Assembly: GCF_000498955.2 (NCBI RefSeq)
Contig: NZ_AYGX02000155.1
Coordinates: 36,777-78,102, forward strand
Reading direction: 5' to 3'
DNA: 41,326 nt
From: Lactiplantibacillus fabifermentans DSM 21115
GTDB lineage: Bacteria; Bacillota; Bacilli; Lactobacillales; Lactobacillaceae
In this document: positions 18,079-27,196 of the stretch, piece by piece
How the letters are laid out: every line of letters begins with the position of its first letter
Position numbering within the stretch: the stretch's first letter is position 1
The notes under the pieces: generated by a model
What the model was told of the DNA's origin: nothing
The model's database searches: none
What the model saw: the letters and a program-made list of their open reading frames with translations, nothing else
Position numbers and translations under genes: made by a program

Positions 18079-20388
18079 TTGGCGACATCAAAAGAAGAAC
18101 AACAACAAGAACAAACCCGCGTGGACGCCGTAATCGAGCAAATTAAAGCTCGGTCCAAACAGACCGATGACTTGCTGGACAAAGCCCACCGCGAAACCGA
18201 CGTCATTCAGAAAAACTACGGTGATAACAACTCGGTCAACACGTTTGAAGTCGATGACCGTATTGAAACTAACGCCGAATTGCAACAACAAAAACAAATG
18301 GTGGAACGAGCCGTTGAATCGGAAGCCATTTTGAAGCGCCAAGTCGGGGTTCTAAAAGACTTGCGTAACTCACCTTACTTTGGTCGCATCGATATTCAAG
18401 ACCCCGATGAACCCGATGCGGAACGCCTATACATCGGGACTGCTTCCTTTGTCGACGATGAACAAAACTTCTTAGTTTACGACTGGCGCGCCCCGATTTC
18501 ATCCGTTTATTACAACGGGACGTTAGGCGATGTGAACTATCAAACACCCGCTGGTGAACAGACGACGGAACTCCTGAAAAAGCGCCAATTTCAAATTGAA
18601 CACGGCGAAATTAAAAACATGTTCGATACGAACGAAACAGTCGGCGATGAAATTTTGCAATCCGTCTTAGGTGAACAAAACGACGCCTACATGCAAAACA
18701 TCGTCGCGACCATTCAAAAAGAACAAAATGATATTATTCGTGATACTTACAGCGATTTGCTCGTTGTTCAAGGGGTCGCGGGTTCTGGGAAAACCTCGGC
18801 TATCCTACAACGAATTGCCTTTTTGCTATACCATTCACGGGCATCCTTAGAAGCTGATCAGATGGTCTTGTTCTCACCGAACCGGTTGTTCAGTCACTAT
18901 ATTTCGGAAGTATTGCCGAGTCTCGGTGAACGCAATATGCGGCAAGTGACGCTGGCGGAATTTTTGAGCGCCCGCTTCCAAGGCCTAACTGTCGAAAGTT
19001 TATTCGAACGCTACGAAAGTGACCGCCACGACCCGCAAACGACCCCCGCCATTCGTGATTTCCAAGAAGGCGCCGACTTTATGCAACAAGTTGACCACTA
19101 CTGTCACGACTTACCGGCGGAAGATTTACGCTTCACTAACATTGTCTTCAATGGTGAAACGTTCTTCTCCCGCGATGAGATTACTGCGATTGCGATGGCG
19201 TTACCCGCGGCAATGCAACCGGCCGACCGCTTTTTATCAATTAAAAACACGTTGATTAAACGCTTGAAACGCCGTATTGACCACGAAGCGCAAGCCGATT
19301 GGGTCAACGACATTATTGACCAATTAAATGATGAAGCTTATCACGACTTGCTCGGTGACAAACGCCGCGGCGACTTCCAATCATTGGATGATGAAGTCTT
19401 TTATATTGGTAAACAAATCGTTACGAAACGCTTGCGGCAAGTTTACGATGCGATTTACAACGGTTATTTCTTAGATACTTATGAACAATATAATGACTTT
19501 TTGGGCCAAGTCGACCGGCCAGATACCATTGAACCCGCAGCTTGGCGCGGCCGGATGCGTGCTTTCCGGACCGGCATCGAATACCACAACGTTGCCTTAA
19601 TCGACTGCGCACCACTATTGTTACTACGCGATATTTTGACCGGTAGTGGCGAAAACCGCCGGATGCAATATATCTTCGTCGATGAAATGCAAGATTATTC
19701 GTTAGCCCAATTGCTGTACATTAAGCACGCCTTTCCATTAGCCAAGTTCACCTTGCTTGGTGACAGTGAACAAGCCTTGTTCAAGGGCATCGAGTTACCT
19801 AAACAACTGTTAGAACGGTTGCGGGACGCCTTCAATGTACGGCGGGCTAATCTGATTACCTTGAATAAGAGTTATCGTTCAACGATGCAAATCACGAATT
19901 TTGCCAAAGCGTTATTGCCAGATGGCGACCAGATTCAAGCCTTCACCCGTGAAGGCGCGTTACCTAAAGTGATGATGCGCTACGACGATGAGCAAGCGCT
20001 ACAAGGCTTATTGACCGAAGTTAATCATCAATTAACGAACACGAAAACCGTCGCGGTCTTAACTAAAGACTTGGCAACTAGCAAACACGTTTATCAATAT
20101 TTGAAACACCACACGGTCGCCACGTTGATGGCCGACAGTGACCGCACGATGCCCCAAGGCGTTATCGTGATGCCAATTTATTTGGCTAAGGGTCTCGAGT
20201 TCGACGCCGTCATTGCCTATGACGTTTCCGCCACGGCATACCCCGATGAACAATCAGTCGGCTTACTCTACACGATTGCCTCACGCGCGATGCACCACTT
20301 AACGTTATTAAGTATTGGTGACGTTTCGCCATTGATTTTGAAACTTGATCCGACGTTATTTTCGATTGAACATCAAGTTCGCGTTTAA
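18079..20388 (+). CDS. helD: HelD-type RNA polymerase-associated helicase
   Basis: 769 residues, superfamily 1 (UvrD/Rep-like). HelD binds RNA polymerase and uses ATP to free stalled or post-termination enzyme; in some bacteria it also affects rifampicin tolerance. Seen: a charged coiled-coil N-terminal arm (about 1-95), Walker A GVAGSGKTS at 232-240, Walker B-like FVDEMQDYS near 533-541, and the motif V/VI regions GLEFDAVIAYD and YTIASRAMHHL. Length matches Bacillus subtilis HelD. The start is TTG with a strong SD (GGAGGGTG) 7 nt upstream; no ATG precedes the coiled coil. It is followed by a terminator, so monocistronic. Confidence 0.93.
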   Translation: MATSKEEQQQEQTRVDAVIEQIKARSKQTDDLLDKAHRETDVIQKNYGDNNSVNTFEVDDRIETNAELQQQKQMVERAVESEAILKRQVGVLKDLRNSPYFGRIDIQDPDEPDAERLYIGTASFVDDEQNFLVYDWRAPISSVYYNGTLGDVNYQTPAGEQTTELLKKRQFQIEHGEIKNMFDTNETVGDEILQSVLGEQNDAYMQNIVATIQKEQNDIIRDTYSDLLVVQGVAGSGKTSAILQRIAFLLYHSRASLEADQMVLFSPNRLFSHYISEVLPSLGERNMRQVTLAEFLSARFQGLTVESLFERYESDRHDPQTTPAIRDFQEGADFMQQVDHYCHDLPAEDLRFTNIVFNGETFFSRDEITAIAMALPAAMQPADRFLSIKNTLIKRLKRRIDHEAQADWVNDIIDQLNDEAYHDLLGDKRRGDFQSLDDEVFYIGKQIVTKRLRQVYDAIYNGYFLDTYEQYNDFLGQVDRPDTIEPAAWRGRMRAFRTGIEYHNVALIDCAPLLLLRDILTGSGENRRMQYIFVDEMQDYSLAQLLYIKHAFPLAKFTLLGDSEQALFKGIELPKQLLERLRDAFNVRRANLITLNKSYRSTMQITNFAKALLPDGDQIQAFTREGALPKVMMRYDDEQALQGLLTEVNHQLTNTKTVAVLTKDLATSKHVYQYLKHHTVATLMADSDRTMPQGVIVMPIYLAKGLEFDAVIAYDVSATAYPDEQSVGLLYTIASRAMHHLTLLSIGDVSPLILKLDPTLFSIEHQVRV

Positions 20389-20404
20389 CTGAACAGCTAA
20401 AAAT

Positions 20405-20446
20405 AATCCGGGATGGTTTGATGTTCAAACCGTCCCGGATTTGTTA
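20405..20446 (+). terminator. Terminator of helD
   Basis: AATCCGGGATGGTTTG and CAAACCGTCCCGGATT form a 16-bp stem with one mismatch and a 5-nt loop, followed by TTGTT. It begins 17 nt after the stop codon. Confidence 0.88.
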
Positions 20447-20493
20447 TAGTTGCGCTGATTAATGTCGCAATTGGCAATTCAAGAGGTGCGCGG

Positions 20494-20883
20494 ATGACTG
20501 GCGAAACACGTGAATTTTATAATGATGAACTGGCCGCCGATGGTATTTATACTGCGGTAACTAAATGGGAAACCACCCAAGTTCGCAAATTAACCGACCT
20601 GGTCGTCAAACACCATTACTGGCGTGATCAAGCTGGTCAACTATGGCTGAATTTCGATGACATGATGGAAAATCCACGGGCGGACTTTATTGCTTATCGT
20701 AAGCGTAAAGGTTACTTAACACCTGAACAGCTCCAACATTACCGCCAAGCCCGGCACCTTACCAAAGCCGCCCTAGCTGACCAACTCGATATTAAGGCGC
20801 AAGCCATCACCCAGTTAGAAACCAATTTGCGCGTTCAGACTGACGAACAGGAAGTGGAATTGCGACGAATTTTAGGATGCTGA
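20494..20883 (+). CDS. Small XRE-type helix-turn-helix protein
   Basis: 129 residues. The C-terminal part (about 80-125: LQHYRQARHLTKAALADQLDIKAQAITQLE) is a Cro/C1-type helix-turn-helix. The N-terminal 75 residues form a separate domain with conserved-looking aromatic residues (HHYWRDQAGQLWLNFDDMM) that I do not recognise. The architecture recalls antitoxins or small regulators, but no toxin gene is adjacent. SD AAGAGGTG, ATG start. It stands alone between two terminators. Confidence 0.8.
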   Translation: MTGETREFYNDELAADGIYTAVTKWETTQVRKLTDLVVKHHYWRDQAGQLWLNFDDMMENPRADFIAYRKRKGYLTPEQLQHYRQARHLTKAALADQLDIKAQAITQLETNLRVQTDEQEVELRRILGC

Positions 20884-20948
20884 TTCCTTTTTAAGCGTTA
20901 TGTTTCAGCCGTTTATCGCACAACTGAGAATATTATTTTAATACTACC

Positions 20949-20993
20949 AAAAATAGGATTTCCGCCCAAAAAGTACGGAAGTCCTATTTTTCT
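20949..20993 (+). terminator. Terminator of the small HTH gene
   Basis: AAAAATAGGATTTCCG pairs with CGGAAGTCCTATTTTT with an 11-nt loop, followed by CT and more T. It begins 65 nt after the stop codon. Confidence 0.85.
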
Positions 20994-21140
20994 CATATCG
21001 CATGGTATGTCTACTCTCAGCTGAACTGATATCACCACTATTTTGGTGACTCTTGCTTAAGGTTAACTATACCAGCAAAATTTCAATCATCATTTATGAA
21101 CAGCCACAAATATGGTCGTCACACCACACTATCCAAAAAT

Positions 21141-21335
21141 CAATTTAGTTGGGCGGCAGTGGTAATGGAAGTCATCGTGAAAGTGGCGTTAGTTCGGCAT
21201 GCATTTGGCCGAGCTTACGCCACCGACATCTTTGAAGATTGGTGTTTTTTGCCAAGCTTCAAAGTGAGGTGTGAGACCGCTTCTCAGGCTCACACCGGTC
21301 GCCACGGTGGCTGGAATTACCGCTGCCGCTCAACG
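21141..21335 (+). repeat. Cloverleaf repeat, copy E
   Basis: A complete copy. The closing stem uses GTTGGGCGGCAG with CTGCCGCTCAAC, again with the GGA/GGA internal loop. The first hairpin is GTGGCGTTAGTTCGGC with GGCCGAGCTTACGCCAC; here both arms have changed together relative to copy C (GTGGCG/CGCCAC for GTGCCG/CGGCAC). The second hairpin extension is TTGG/CCAA. The third is GGTGTGAG/CTCACACC. It lies between the HTH gene terminator and the 3' end of the antiporter gene. Confidence 0.92.
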
Positions 21336-21398
21336 CTTCTACTAACCAGCTCATAAATTATGTGTTATTTTTCAAAACATCATACTATGTGTTGCCAC

Positions 21399-22562
21399 CT
21401 ACTCAGTCGCGGTGGCGGGTTCACGACGAATGGCGTCTTTTAAGACAAAGGGCGCAATCATCGTGACTAAAATAATGACTAAGATAATATCTGAATAATA
21501 ATCGTTTGATAGCAATTTAGCTGAAAAACCAATCTGAGCCGTAATCAAGGCCATTTCACCCCGGGAAATCATCCCCGCGCCCACTAAATAGTTACTATGA
21601 CCACTAAAACCATTCAACTTGGCGCCCAAACCACAACCGAGTAACTTGGTCACTACGCCTAGAACAGTCATTACGATAATAAACGGCAACGATTGCCAGA
21701 CGCCCTTAAACGTCATGTTCAAACCCACGCTGACAAAAAATAACGGAATAAAGGTCGTATAGCCGACCGGTTCGATAGTGATATCAACTTGATGTTGATA
21801 GTCGGTTTGCGCGATGGCGACACCAGCAAAAAACGCGCCAATCGCCCCGCTTAACCCAACTAAATCCGCCAACCAAGCCATCGCTAAACAAATAATAATG
21901 GCGACAATGGTTGGCGCCGCCGCCATTAATAGATGGTCGCTCAAGCGCATCAAGTACGGCGCACCCCACTTGATCAAGGCGAACGCCCCGATGAAAAAGG
22001 CGACTTGTTCCAATAATACAACGCCTAAATTCGTTTGGCTGACGCCACTGCCGCTACCCATCATTGAAATCATAATACTGAGTAGCACCACGCCAATAAT
22101 ATCGTCCGCGACCGCGGCACCTAAAATCGTGGCGCCTTCTTTGGTATCCAGAGCTTTGAACTCTTTTAACACTTCCACCGAAATTGACACCGAGGTGGCG
22201 GAGAAAATCACGCCGATAAATAGCGATTCAAACCATGAAAATTGAAATAATCGACTAGCGATGCCCATAATCACGACCGGGAAAATCACCCCAATCACGG
22301 CAACGACAATCGCTGGTTTTAAATATTTTTTTAACAAGGCTAGATTGCTCTCTAAACCACCGATAAACATCAACACGACGACACCAATATCCGAAAATGT
22401 TTGAACTAATGTCGTTAAATGCACGACGTTTAAGATGGCGGGGCCTAATATGACCCCCACTAAAATTTCACCAATGACCGCGGGAATCCCCGCCCGGTGT
22501 GCAAAATGTCCGGCTAAGGTCGTGGCGAAGACTAACAAACATAAAATGCCTAAAAAATCCAT
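21399..22562 (-). CDS. Monovalent cation:proton antiporter, CPA2 (NapA/KefB-like)
   Basis: 387 residues with about 12 membrane segments and the CPA2 fold: AGIPAVIGEILVGVILGP near the N-terminus, the conserved AAVADDIIGVVLLS (the paired Asp of the ion site) near residue 150, and FIPLFFVSVGLNM. There is no C-terminal TrkA-N/RCK domain, so it is NapA-like rather than a full KefB. It exchanges Na+ or K+ for protons across the cytoplasmic membrane. Start chosen: ATG 22562 with GGTGG 5 nt upstream; the alternative GTG lies within the SD. Confidence 0.9.
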   Translation of the reverse strand: MDFLGILCLLVFATTLAGHFAHRAGIPAVIGEILVGVILGPAILNVVHLTTLVQTFSDIGVVVLMFIGGLESNLALLKKYLKPAIVVAVIGVIFPVVIMGIASRLFQFSWFESLFIGVIFSATSVSISVEVLKEFKALDTKEGATILGAAVADDIIGVVLLSIMISMMGSGSGVSQTNLGVVLLEQVAFFIGAFALIKWGAPYLMRLSDHLLMAAAPTIVAIIICLAMAWLADLVGLSGAIGAFFAGVAIAQTDYQHQVDITIEPVGYTTFIPLFFVSVGLNMTFKGVWQSLPFIIVMTVLGVVTKLLGCGLGAKLNGFSGHSNYLVGAGMISRGEMALITAQIGFSAKLLSNDYYSDIILVIILVTMIAPFVLKDAIRREPATATE

Positions 22563-22606
22563 ACCGCCCACCTATCTAAAAATTAAATACCCCTCTATCA
22601 TACACC

Positions 22607-23986
22607 TTAATTTTCATCCATTTTGTACGTCCGGGCTAACCACGTGCGCTTAATTCCATACCAACTGAGCCCAATCAACAAGCCGGTGAGCGCCGGGGCG
22701 ACCCAATCCATGCCCAGTGCCGCCCATGGTAAATATTTCGTATCCCAGGCGAGGAGTGCTTGGACCCAACTTTGTTGCGCAATCAACGCGGGTGCTGACC
22801 GCAGCGCATCCAACAAGGCGGGAATCAAGGTCAGCCCAGTCGTCCAACGATAAACAGCGGCATCGCGATGGAATAGTGGCGAGGCAATCGATAAAATAAT
22901 GAGCGTAATTGCTAAGGGGTATAAGAACATTAGCATTGGTGTCGACCAAGCAATAATTTGGTCTAAGCCGATGTTGGCAATTAAAAATGACGCGCCACAG
23001 GCCAAGCGATTCCAAGCTAAATAACTGATTTTAGGAAACTTGGCATGTAAAGCTTCGGCAAATGACGACGCTAAGCCTACCGCCGTCGTTAAGCAAGTCA
23101 AAGTCGCCATCATGGCTAAGATAATCTCGCCGGGAACCCCTAAAAAGGCGTTGGCAATTTGTGAAAAAGCAATCCCGCCATCTGCGGAGAGTTTGAATTG
23201 GGTTAACGACGTCGCACCTAACCAGATCAGGCCAAGATAAATTAACGCTTCTAGCGAAATACTCAACAAACTCGATTTAGCAGCCGTTTTCGCAATCGCG
23301 GCGGGGTGGCGTTGACCAAGGCCGCGAATCGCCGTAACAACCGCAATCCCAAACAATAACGCTGCGAGCGCATCCATCGTGTTGTAGCCTTGTAAGAAAC
23401 CATTGAGAAACGCGCTATGCTGATAAGCACTCGTCGTCGCCGCTGTTTTGGCCGCTCCCAGTGGCCGGGTAAAGGCAATCCCAAAAATCAATGCTAATAA
23501 AATCAAAAAGATGGGATTCAACAATTTGCCAATCGTATCAACAATCGCGGTTGGTTTCCGGGATGCCCAATAAGTGATGCTAAAGAAAATCAGCGAATAA
23601 ATTAATAAGTAAAGCGGCGCCTGACTCGCGCTTACGTGACTTGCAATCCCGATTTGAAACGGGGTCGTGGCCGTCCGGGGCGTGGCGAACAGCGGTCCTA
23701 AAGTGGCACATGTCAGCACCATAAACGCCGTGGCATAGCGGCGGCCAATTGGTCGGGCCAACTCATAAATGCCGTTGCTGTGCGTTACACTGATGGCAAT
23801 AATGCCCAACAGTGGTAACAACGTCCCCGTCAATAAGAACCCGAGTCCCGCTGTCAGCCATTGATGGCCGGCTAATTGTCCTAAATGAATTGGGAAAATT
23901 AAATTGCCGGCGCCAAAAAACATGCCAAATAGCATCGAGCCAATAATTAAGTAGTGTTTAAATGTTAAATTACGATTTTGCATCAT
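22607..23986 (-). CDS. brnQ: Branched-chain amino acid transporter BrnQ
   Basis: 459 residues with about 12 membrane segments. This Na+- or H+-coupled symporter imports leucine, isoleucine and valine. Seen: the family N-terminus LIIGSMLFGMFFGAGNLIFP, then TGTLLPLLGIIAIS, and the long hydrophobic array with a final C-terminal helix. ATG start with AGGAGGT upstream. Expression is controlled by a T-box leader immediately upstream (24092-24415), probably responding to a branched-chain tRNA. Confidence 0.95.
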   Translation of the reverse strand: MMQNRNLTFKHYLIIGSMLFGMFFGAGNLIFPIHLGQLAGHQWLTAGLGFLLTGTLLPLLGIIAISVTHSNGIYELARPIGRRYATAFMVLTCATLGPLFATPRTATTPFQIGIASHVSASQAPLYLLIYSLIFFSITYWASRKPTAIVDTIGKLLNPIFLILLALIFGIAFTRPLGAAKTAATTSAYQHSAFLNGFLQGYNTMDALAALLFGIAVVTAIRGLGQRHPAAIAKTAAKSSLLSISLEALIYLGLIWLGATSLTQFKLSADGGIAFSQIANAFLGVPGEIILAMMATLTCLTTAVGLASSFAEALHAKFPKISYLAWNRLACGASFLIANIGLDQIIAWSTPMLMFLYPLAITLIILSIASPLFHRDAAVYRWTTGLTLIPALLDALRSAPALIAQQSWVQALLAWDTKYLPWAALGMDWVAPALTGLLIGLSWYGIKRTWLARTYKMDEN

Positions 23987-24091
23987 CCAAGTGACCTCCT
24001 TAAAACTAAACCAACATCCGACTTAGTTTCCGTGGCACTCGGACGAGGCCGCCATGACTAGATAACATTGACCAACGCCCCTTTCCTGAGA

Positions 24092-24415
24092 TAAAAAAAG
24101 CGTCCTTAGAAACTCGTTTGAGTTTCCAAGGACGCTTACGCGTGGTACCACCTTTGGCTTGTGATGGACTTGCGCCACATCAGCTTAATACGTACAGCAT
24201 TGGCGCCGGTCCTAGGCAATGCTCAAAAACTACCTGGTGCTCCGACCACTCTGCGATACGTTGGTACAATAATGGGTACCAAACCAGCCAACACTCGTTA
24301 CCTCGCATTAGCAGTTCCCAGGTTACTTTCACAAACTGCGCGCTGCCATTTTGCACCACCCAATGGCTCGCTTGAAACGGTTCGTTCGCTACTTTCCTGA
24401 TCATCACGTTTTATC
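24092..24415 (-). ncRNA. T-box leader of brnQ (probably valine)
   Basis: On the minus strand it ends with AAAGGTGGTACCACGCG (T-box sequence, 24138-24154) and a terminator whose arms GCGTCCTTGGAAACTC and GAGTTTCTAAGGACGC are followed by seven T. Stem I contains an AGTA motif, and on its 3' side TGAAA is followed by GTA (24324-24326), which in the same GAAN-codon setting as the trpS leader would be a valine specifier. The class is secure; the specifier is tentative. Confidence 0.9.
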
Positions 24416-24437
24416 TCATTCATTTTTAATGATTGCA

Positions 24438-24466
24438 ATCATAAACTCATTTTCAGCAAAAGTCAA
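24438..24466 (-). promoter_or_regulatory. Promoter of the brnQ T-box transcript
   Basis: The minus strand has TTGACT (24461-24466), a 17-nt spacer and TATGAT (24438-24443). The -35 box lies 2 nt beyond the stop codon of the upstream HAD gene. A 14-bp palindrome, ATGATTGCAATCAT (24429-24442), overlaps the -10 box. Confidence 0.65.
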
Positions 24467-24468
24467 GC

Positions 24469-25281
24469 TTATTTCAACGCGTATTTTTCAATCGCCGCCG
24501 CTAAGCCACCTTCATCATTAGTGCCGGTCACATAGTTGGCATGCGCCTTAGCTTCATCGCTCCCATTGCCCATGGCTACCGCGGTGCCGACAAAATCAAA
24601 CATTGGTAAATCATTTTTTTCGTCGCCACAAGCCATCACTTCACTGGCATCTAATTTCAAAATCTTGGCTAAGTCTTTGAGCGCTTGGCCCTTATTAACA
24701 ACCGGATTCATCAATTCCAAGAAGTATTCACCAGCACGAATGACGTATAAATGGTCGCCAAATGTTTTTTCAACTAAGGGTTCCACGGCATCCAATTGTT
24801 TGGGGTCACCAACGAACAACCCTTTCGTAATTTGAAAGTCTGCCGGCAATTCTTCGGGATCACGAATCAACAGGCCCGCTTTATTTTCCCAACCTTGCAC
24901 GACCGTCACCCAGTTCACATCGCGGTCCGCCGTATAAATATTGCTATCTTCATCCAACACGTTGAATGGCACATGATGTTCTTGACCAAACGCCGTCATT
25001 TTACGGTAATCCGCGTTATCAACTAAGTGCTTGGAAACCACCCAACCCGCAACCGATTCAATTACCGCGCCATTATACGTGATGACGTATTGGTCATCGC
25101 CATCAATATGGAGCGCTTTCAAATAAGGGGCCACGCCGGCTAATGGGCGCCCAGTACAGAGGACCACTTTGATACCTTGAGCGACGGCTTTTTCGACCGC
25201 GGTAATCGTGCTCGCCAGTAATTTTCCCTCAGAGTTTAATAAAGTGTCATCAATATCTAGTGCAATTAAACGAATTGTCAT
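24469..25281 (-). CDS. Cof-type HAD phosphatase (YidA-like)
   Basis: 270 residues, HAD superfamily with a C2B cap. Seen: motif I ALDIDDTLLNSE (nucleophile and acid Asp), motif II LCTGRP, the Lys region before motif IV (VNKGQALKDLAKIL), and motif IV CGDEKNDLPMF. Such enzymes remove phosphate from sugar phosphates or flavin precursors; the substrate is not predictable. Start chosen: ATG 25281 with AAGGAA upstream, excluding 32 unrelated residues of the longest frame. Confidence 0.9.
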   Translation of the reverse strand: MTIRLIALDIDDTLLNSEGKLLASTITAVEKAVAQGIKVVLCTGRPLAGVAPYLKALHIDGDDQYVITYNGAVIESVAGWVVSKHLVDNADYRKMTAFGQEHHVPFNVLDEDSNIYTADRDVNWVTVVQGWENKAGLLIRDPEELPADFQITKGLFVGDPKQLDAVEPLVEKTFGDHLYVIRAGEYFLELMNPVVNKGQALKDLAKILKLDASEVMACGDEKNDLPMFDFVGTAVAMGNGSDEAKAHANYVTGTNDEGGLAAAIEKYALK

Positions 25282-25458
25282 AGTATTATTCCTTTCCCTC
25301 ACGAATACGGTTACAATTAAATGAAGTGCAACCGTTCGTCTTTTAGCTTTACTAACAATATAGCATGTCACCCGCACTTAAAGGGTGATTTTTGAAAGCG
25401 GATTAGCACATTTTTAACAATAATAAATTTATCAATAATATTAGAAGGCTTATTAACC

Positions 25459-26331
25459 ATGAAAATTTTACACGAAACGGTCCAAACGATCCCCCGGCTG
25501 CCGTTTAAATACTTTGAACACGATCCCTTGACGACAATCGACGTTGCGCCCCACTGGCATCAAGGTTTGGAGCTCAACTACTTAGCCGCGGGTAAAAATT
25601 TAAAATTCGTCACGGACGGCCATACCAGCCAATATCACCCGGGCGACTTATGGTCGGTTGACCGACGCGTCGTGCACAGCGCCACCGGTGACGACCAAGC
25701 GGACTGGGATGAGTTCGGCATTATTATCGACGACGAGTTTTTGCAAAAGCAAGTGCCGACGAGTATCAACTGGCAACTCACGTTAAACGGCCCGATTGCG
25801 GCGGCCAAGGAACCCCGCGCCTACGCGGCTATTCGCGACCATTTAATTGCAATTCACGACTTATTGGATGCCGGTACCACCGAGATTTCCCGGCTCGCCA
25901 TTTTGAGTCACTTTTACGGCATTTTAGCCGCATTAGGCGCGCATTTCATGTTGCCGAGTGAAAATCCCGAAGTTAATCCTAATTTGAACTTAATTGATAC
26001 GGTCATGAACGCCATCAATGAACGCTATGCCGAACCAATCAACGGCAATACGTTAGCCGCGCAATATCACGTGTCCTTAACGACCTTGAACCAACAGTTC
26101 AACACGAACGTGCAAATGTCCGTTAACCGTTACTTGCGCTTAATTCGGTTGATGAATGCGCGCCGCTTATTGCTTGAAACCGACCGCAAGATTGACTATA
26201 TCGCCACGAGTTGTGGGTTTGCCAATAGCAAGACTTTCAACCGCAACTTTAAGGCGTGGAAAGGGCAAACGCCGACTGAATATCGGCATGCCTTTACTAA
26301 ATATCATCGAATTGATACTAGTTGCCTCTAA
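25459..26331 (+). CDS. AraC-family regulator with cupin sensor domain
   Basis: 290 residues. The N-terminal half (about 20-110) is a cupin-like sensor barrel (HWHQGLELNYLAAG, with the HWH...E pattern). The C-terminal part (about 185-285) contains two helix-turn-helix units; the second (IDYIATSCGFANSKTFNRNF, then KGQTPTEYR) fits the AraC signature. It probably regulates the HAD/MFS/acetyltransferase genes that follow in the same direction. The inducer is unknown. SD AGAAGGC. Confidence 0.9.
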   Translation: MKILHETVQTIPRLPFKYFEHDPLTTIDVAPHWHQGLELNYLAAGKNLKFVTDGHTSQYHPGDLWSVDRRVVHSATGDDQADWDEFGIIIDDEFLQKQVPTSINWQLTLNGPIAAAKEPRAYAAIRDHLIAIHDLLDAGTTEISRLAILSHFYGILAALGAHFMLPSENPEVNPNLNLIDTVMNAINERYAEPINGNTLAAQYHVSLTTLNQQFNTNVQMSVNRYLRLIRLMNARRLLLETDRKIDYIATSCGFANSKTFNRNFKAWKGQTPTEYRHAFTKYHRIDTSCL

Positions 26332-26336
26332 AAATG

Positions 26337-26397
26337 TCCCTTAAGGTTGGCAACATCATGCTAAGCTACTAGCAAATAGCCGATAAGGGAGTTTTTT
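26337..26397 (+). other. Imperfect inverted repeat upstream of the HAD gene
   Basis: CCCTTA (26338-26343) pairs with TAAGGG, with inner GGC/GCC and GCTA/TAGC pairs, and is followed by TTTTTT. It could terminate the araC transcript or, since TAAGGGAG is also the SD of the next gene, hide that SD. The stem is short and either role is unproved. Confidence 0.35.
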
Positions 26398-26401
26398 GAA
26401 T

Positions 26402-27193
26402 ATGATTAAATTAATTGCAACTGATATGGATGGGACCTTTTTACGCAACGATATGACTTACGACGCCGCCAAATTCCAAGCGTTACACGCTAAAATGCAG
26501 GCCCAACAACGCCAGTTTGTCGTAGCCAGTGGGAATCAATACTTTCAACTAACGTCATTTTTCCCCGCCTATCCAGACTTGATTTACGTCGCGGAAAACG
26601 GTGCGTTGATTCGCGATGCCCAGCAAGTTTACGCTTGCCACGCTTTCGACCCCGACGTTGTTCAAACGATTTTAGCGAAGATCAATGCCATTCCGGATTT
26701 AAAACTACTCGTGTGTGGCGCGGAAAGTGCCTACGCGTTAACGACTTTAGACCCACAACACGTCACCCACATGCGTCGTTACTACCATCATTTAGCGGTC
26801 GTTGATGACTTTGCAAGCGTCGACGACCAAATCTTAAAATTCGCGATCAGTTGTCCACCGGAAAAGACGACCGCCATCGTTGACCAACTGCGGACCGATT
26901 TAGCGGGCTTGGCAGAACCAACTAGTAGCGGTCACGGCGATATTGATGTCATTCAACTCGGCCGCAACAAAGCGACCGGCTTGGCGGAACTCGGAAACAT
27001 TTTAGGGATTGAGTTAAGTGGAATGGCCGCCTTTGGTGACGGTGGAAATGACTTGGAGATGTTGCGCGAAGTGGGGTTAGGCGTGGCAATGGCCAATGCC
27101 CAACCGGATGTGTTAGCCGTCGCCAATGACCAAACGATTACCAATCAAAAACAAGGCGTTTTAACTTACCTCGACCGCTTATTGGAGGACTAG
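26402..27193 (+). CDS. Cof-type HAD phosphatase
   Basis: 263 residues. Seen: motif I ATDMDGTFL, motif II VASGN (Ser), a Lys in GRNKATGLAELG and motif IV FGDGGNDLEM. It belongs to the same superfamily as the 24469-25281 gene but they are not close copies. Start chosen: ATG 26402 with GGGAG 10 nt upstream; a TTG two codons earlier is possible. The MFS gene begins 3 nt after its stop codon, so they form one operon. A sugar-phosphate substrate is likely but unspecified. Confidence 0.9.
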   Translation: MIKLIATDMDGTFLRNDMTYDAAKFQALHAKMQAQQRQFVVASGNQYFQLTSFFPAYPDLIYVAENGALIRDAQQVYACHAFDPDVVQTILAKINAIPDLKLLVCGAESAYALTTLDPQHVTHMRRYYHHLAVVDDFASVDDQILKFAISCPPEKTTAIVDQLRTDLAGLAEPTSSGHGDIDVIQLGRNKATGLAELGNILGIELSGMAAFGDGGNDLEMLREVGLGVAMANAQPDVLAVANDQTITNQKQGVLTYLDRLLED

Positions 27194-27196
27194 CCG

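Noticed and set aside
24180-24407. 75-residue minus-strand frame upstream of brnQ
   Set aside because: It lies entirely within the T-box leader; structure explains the sequence.
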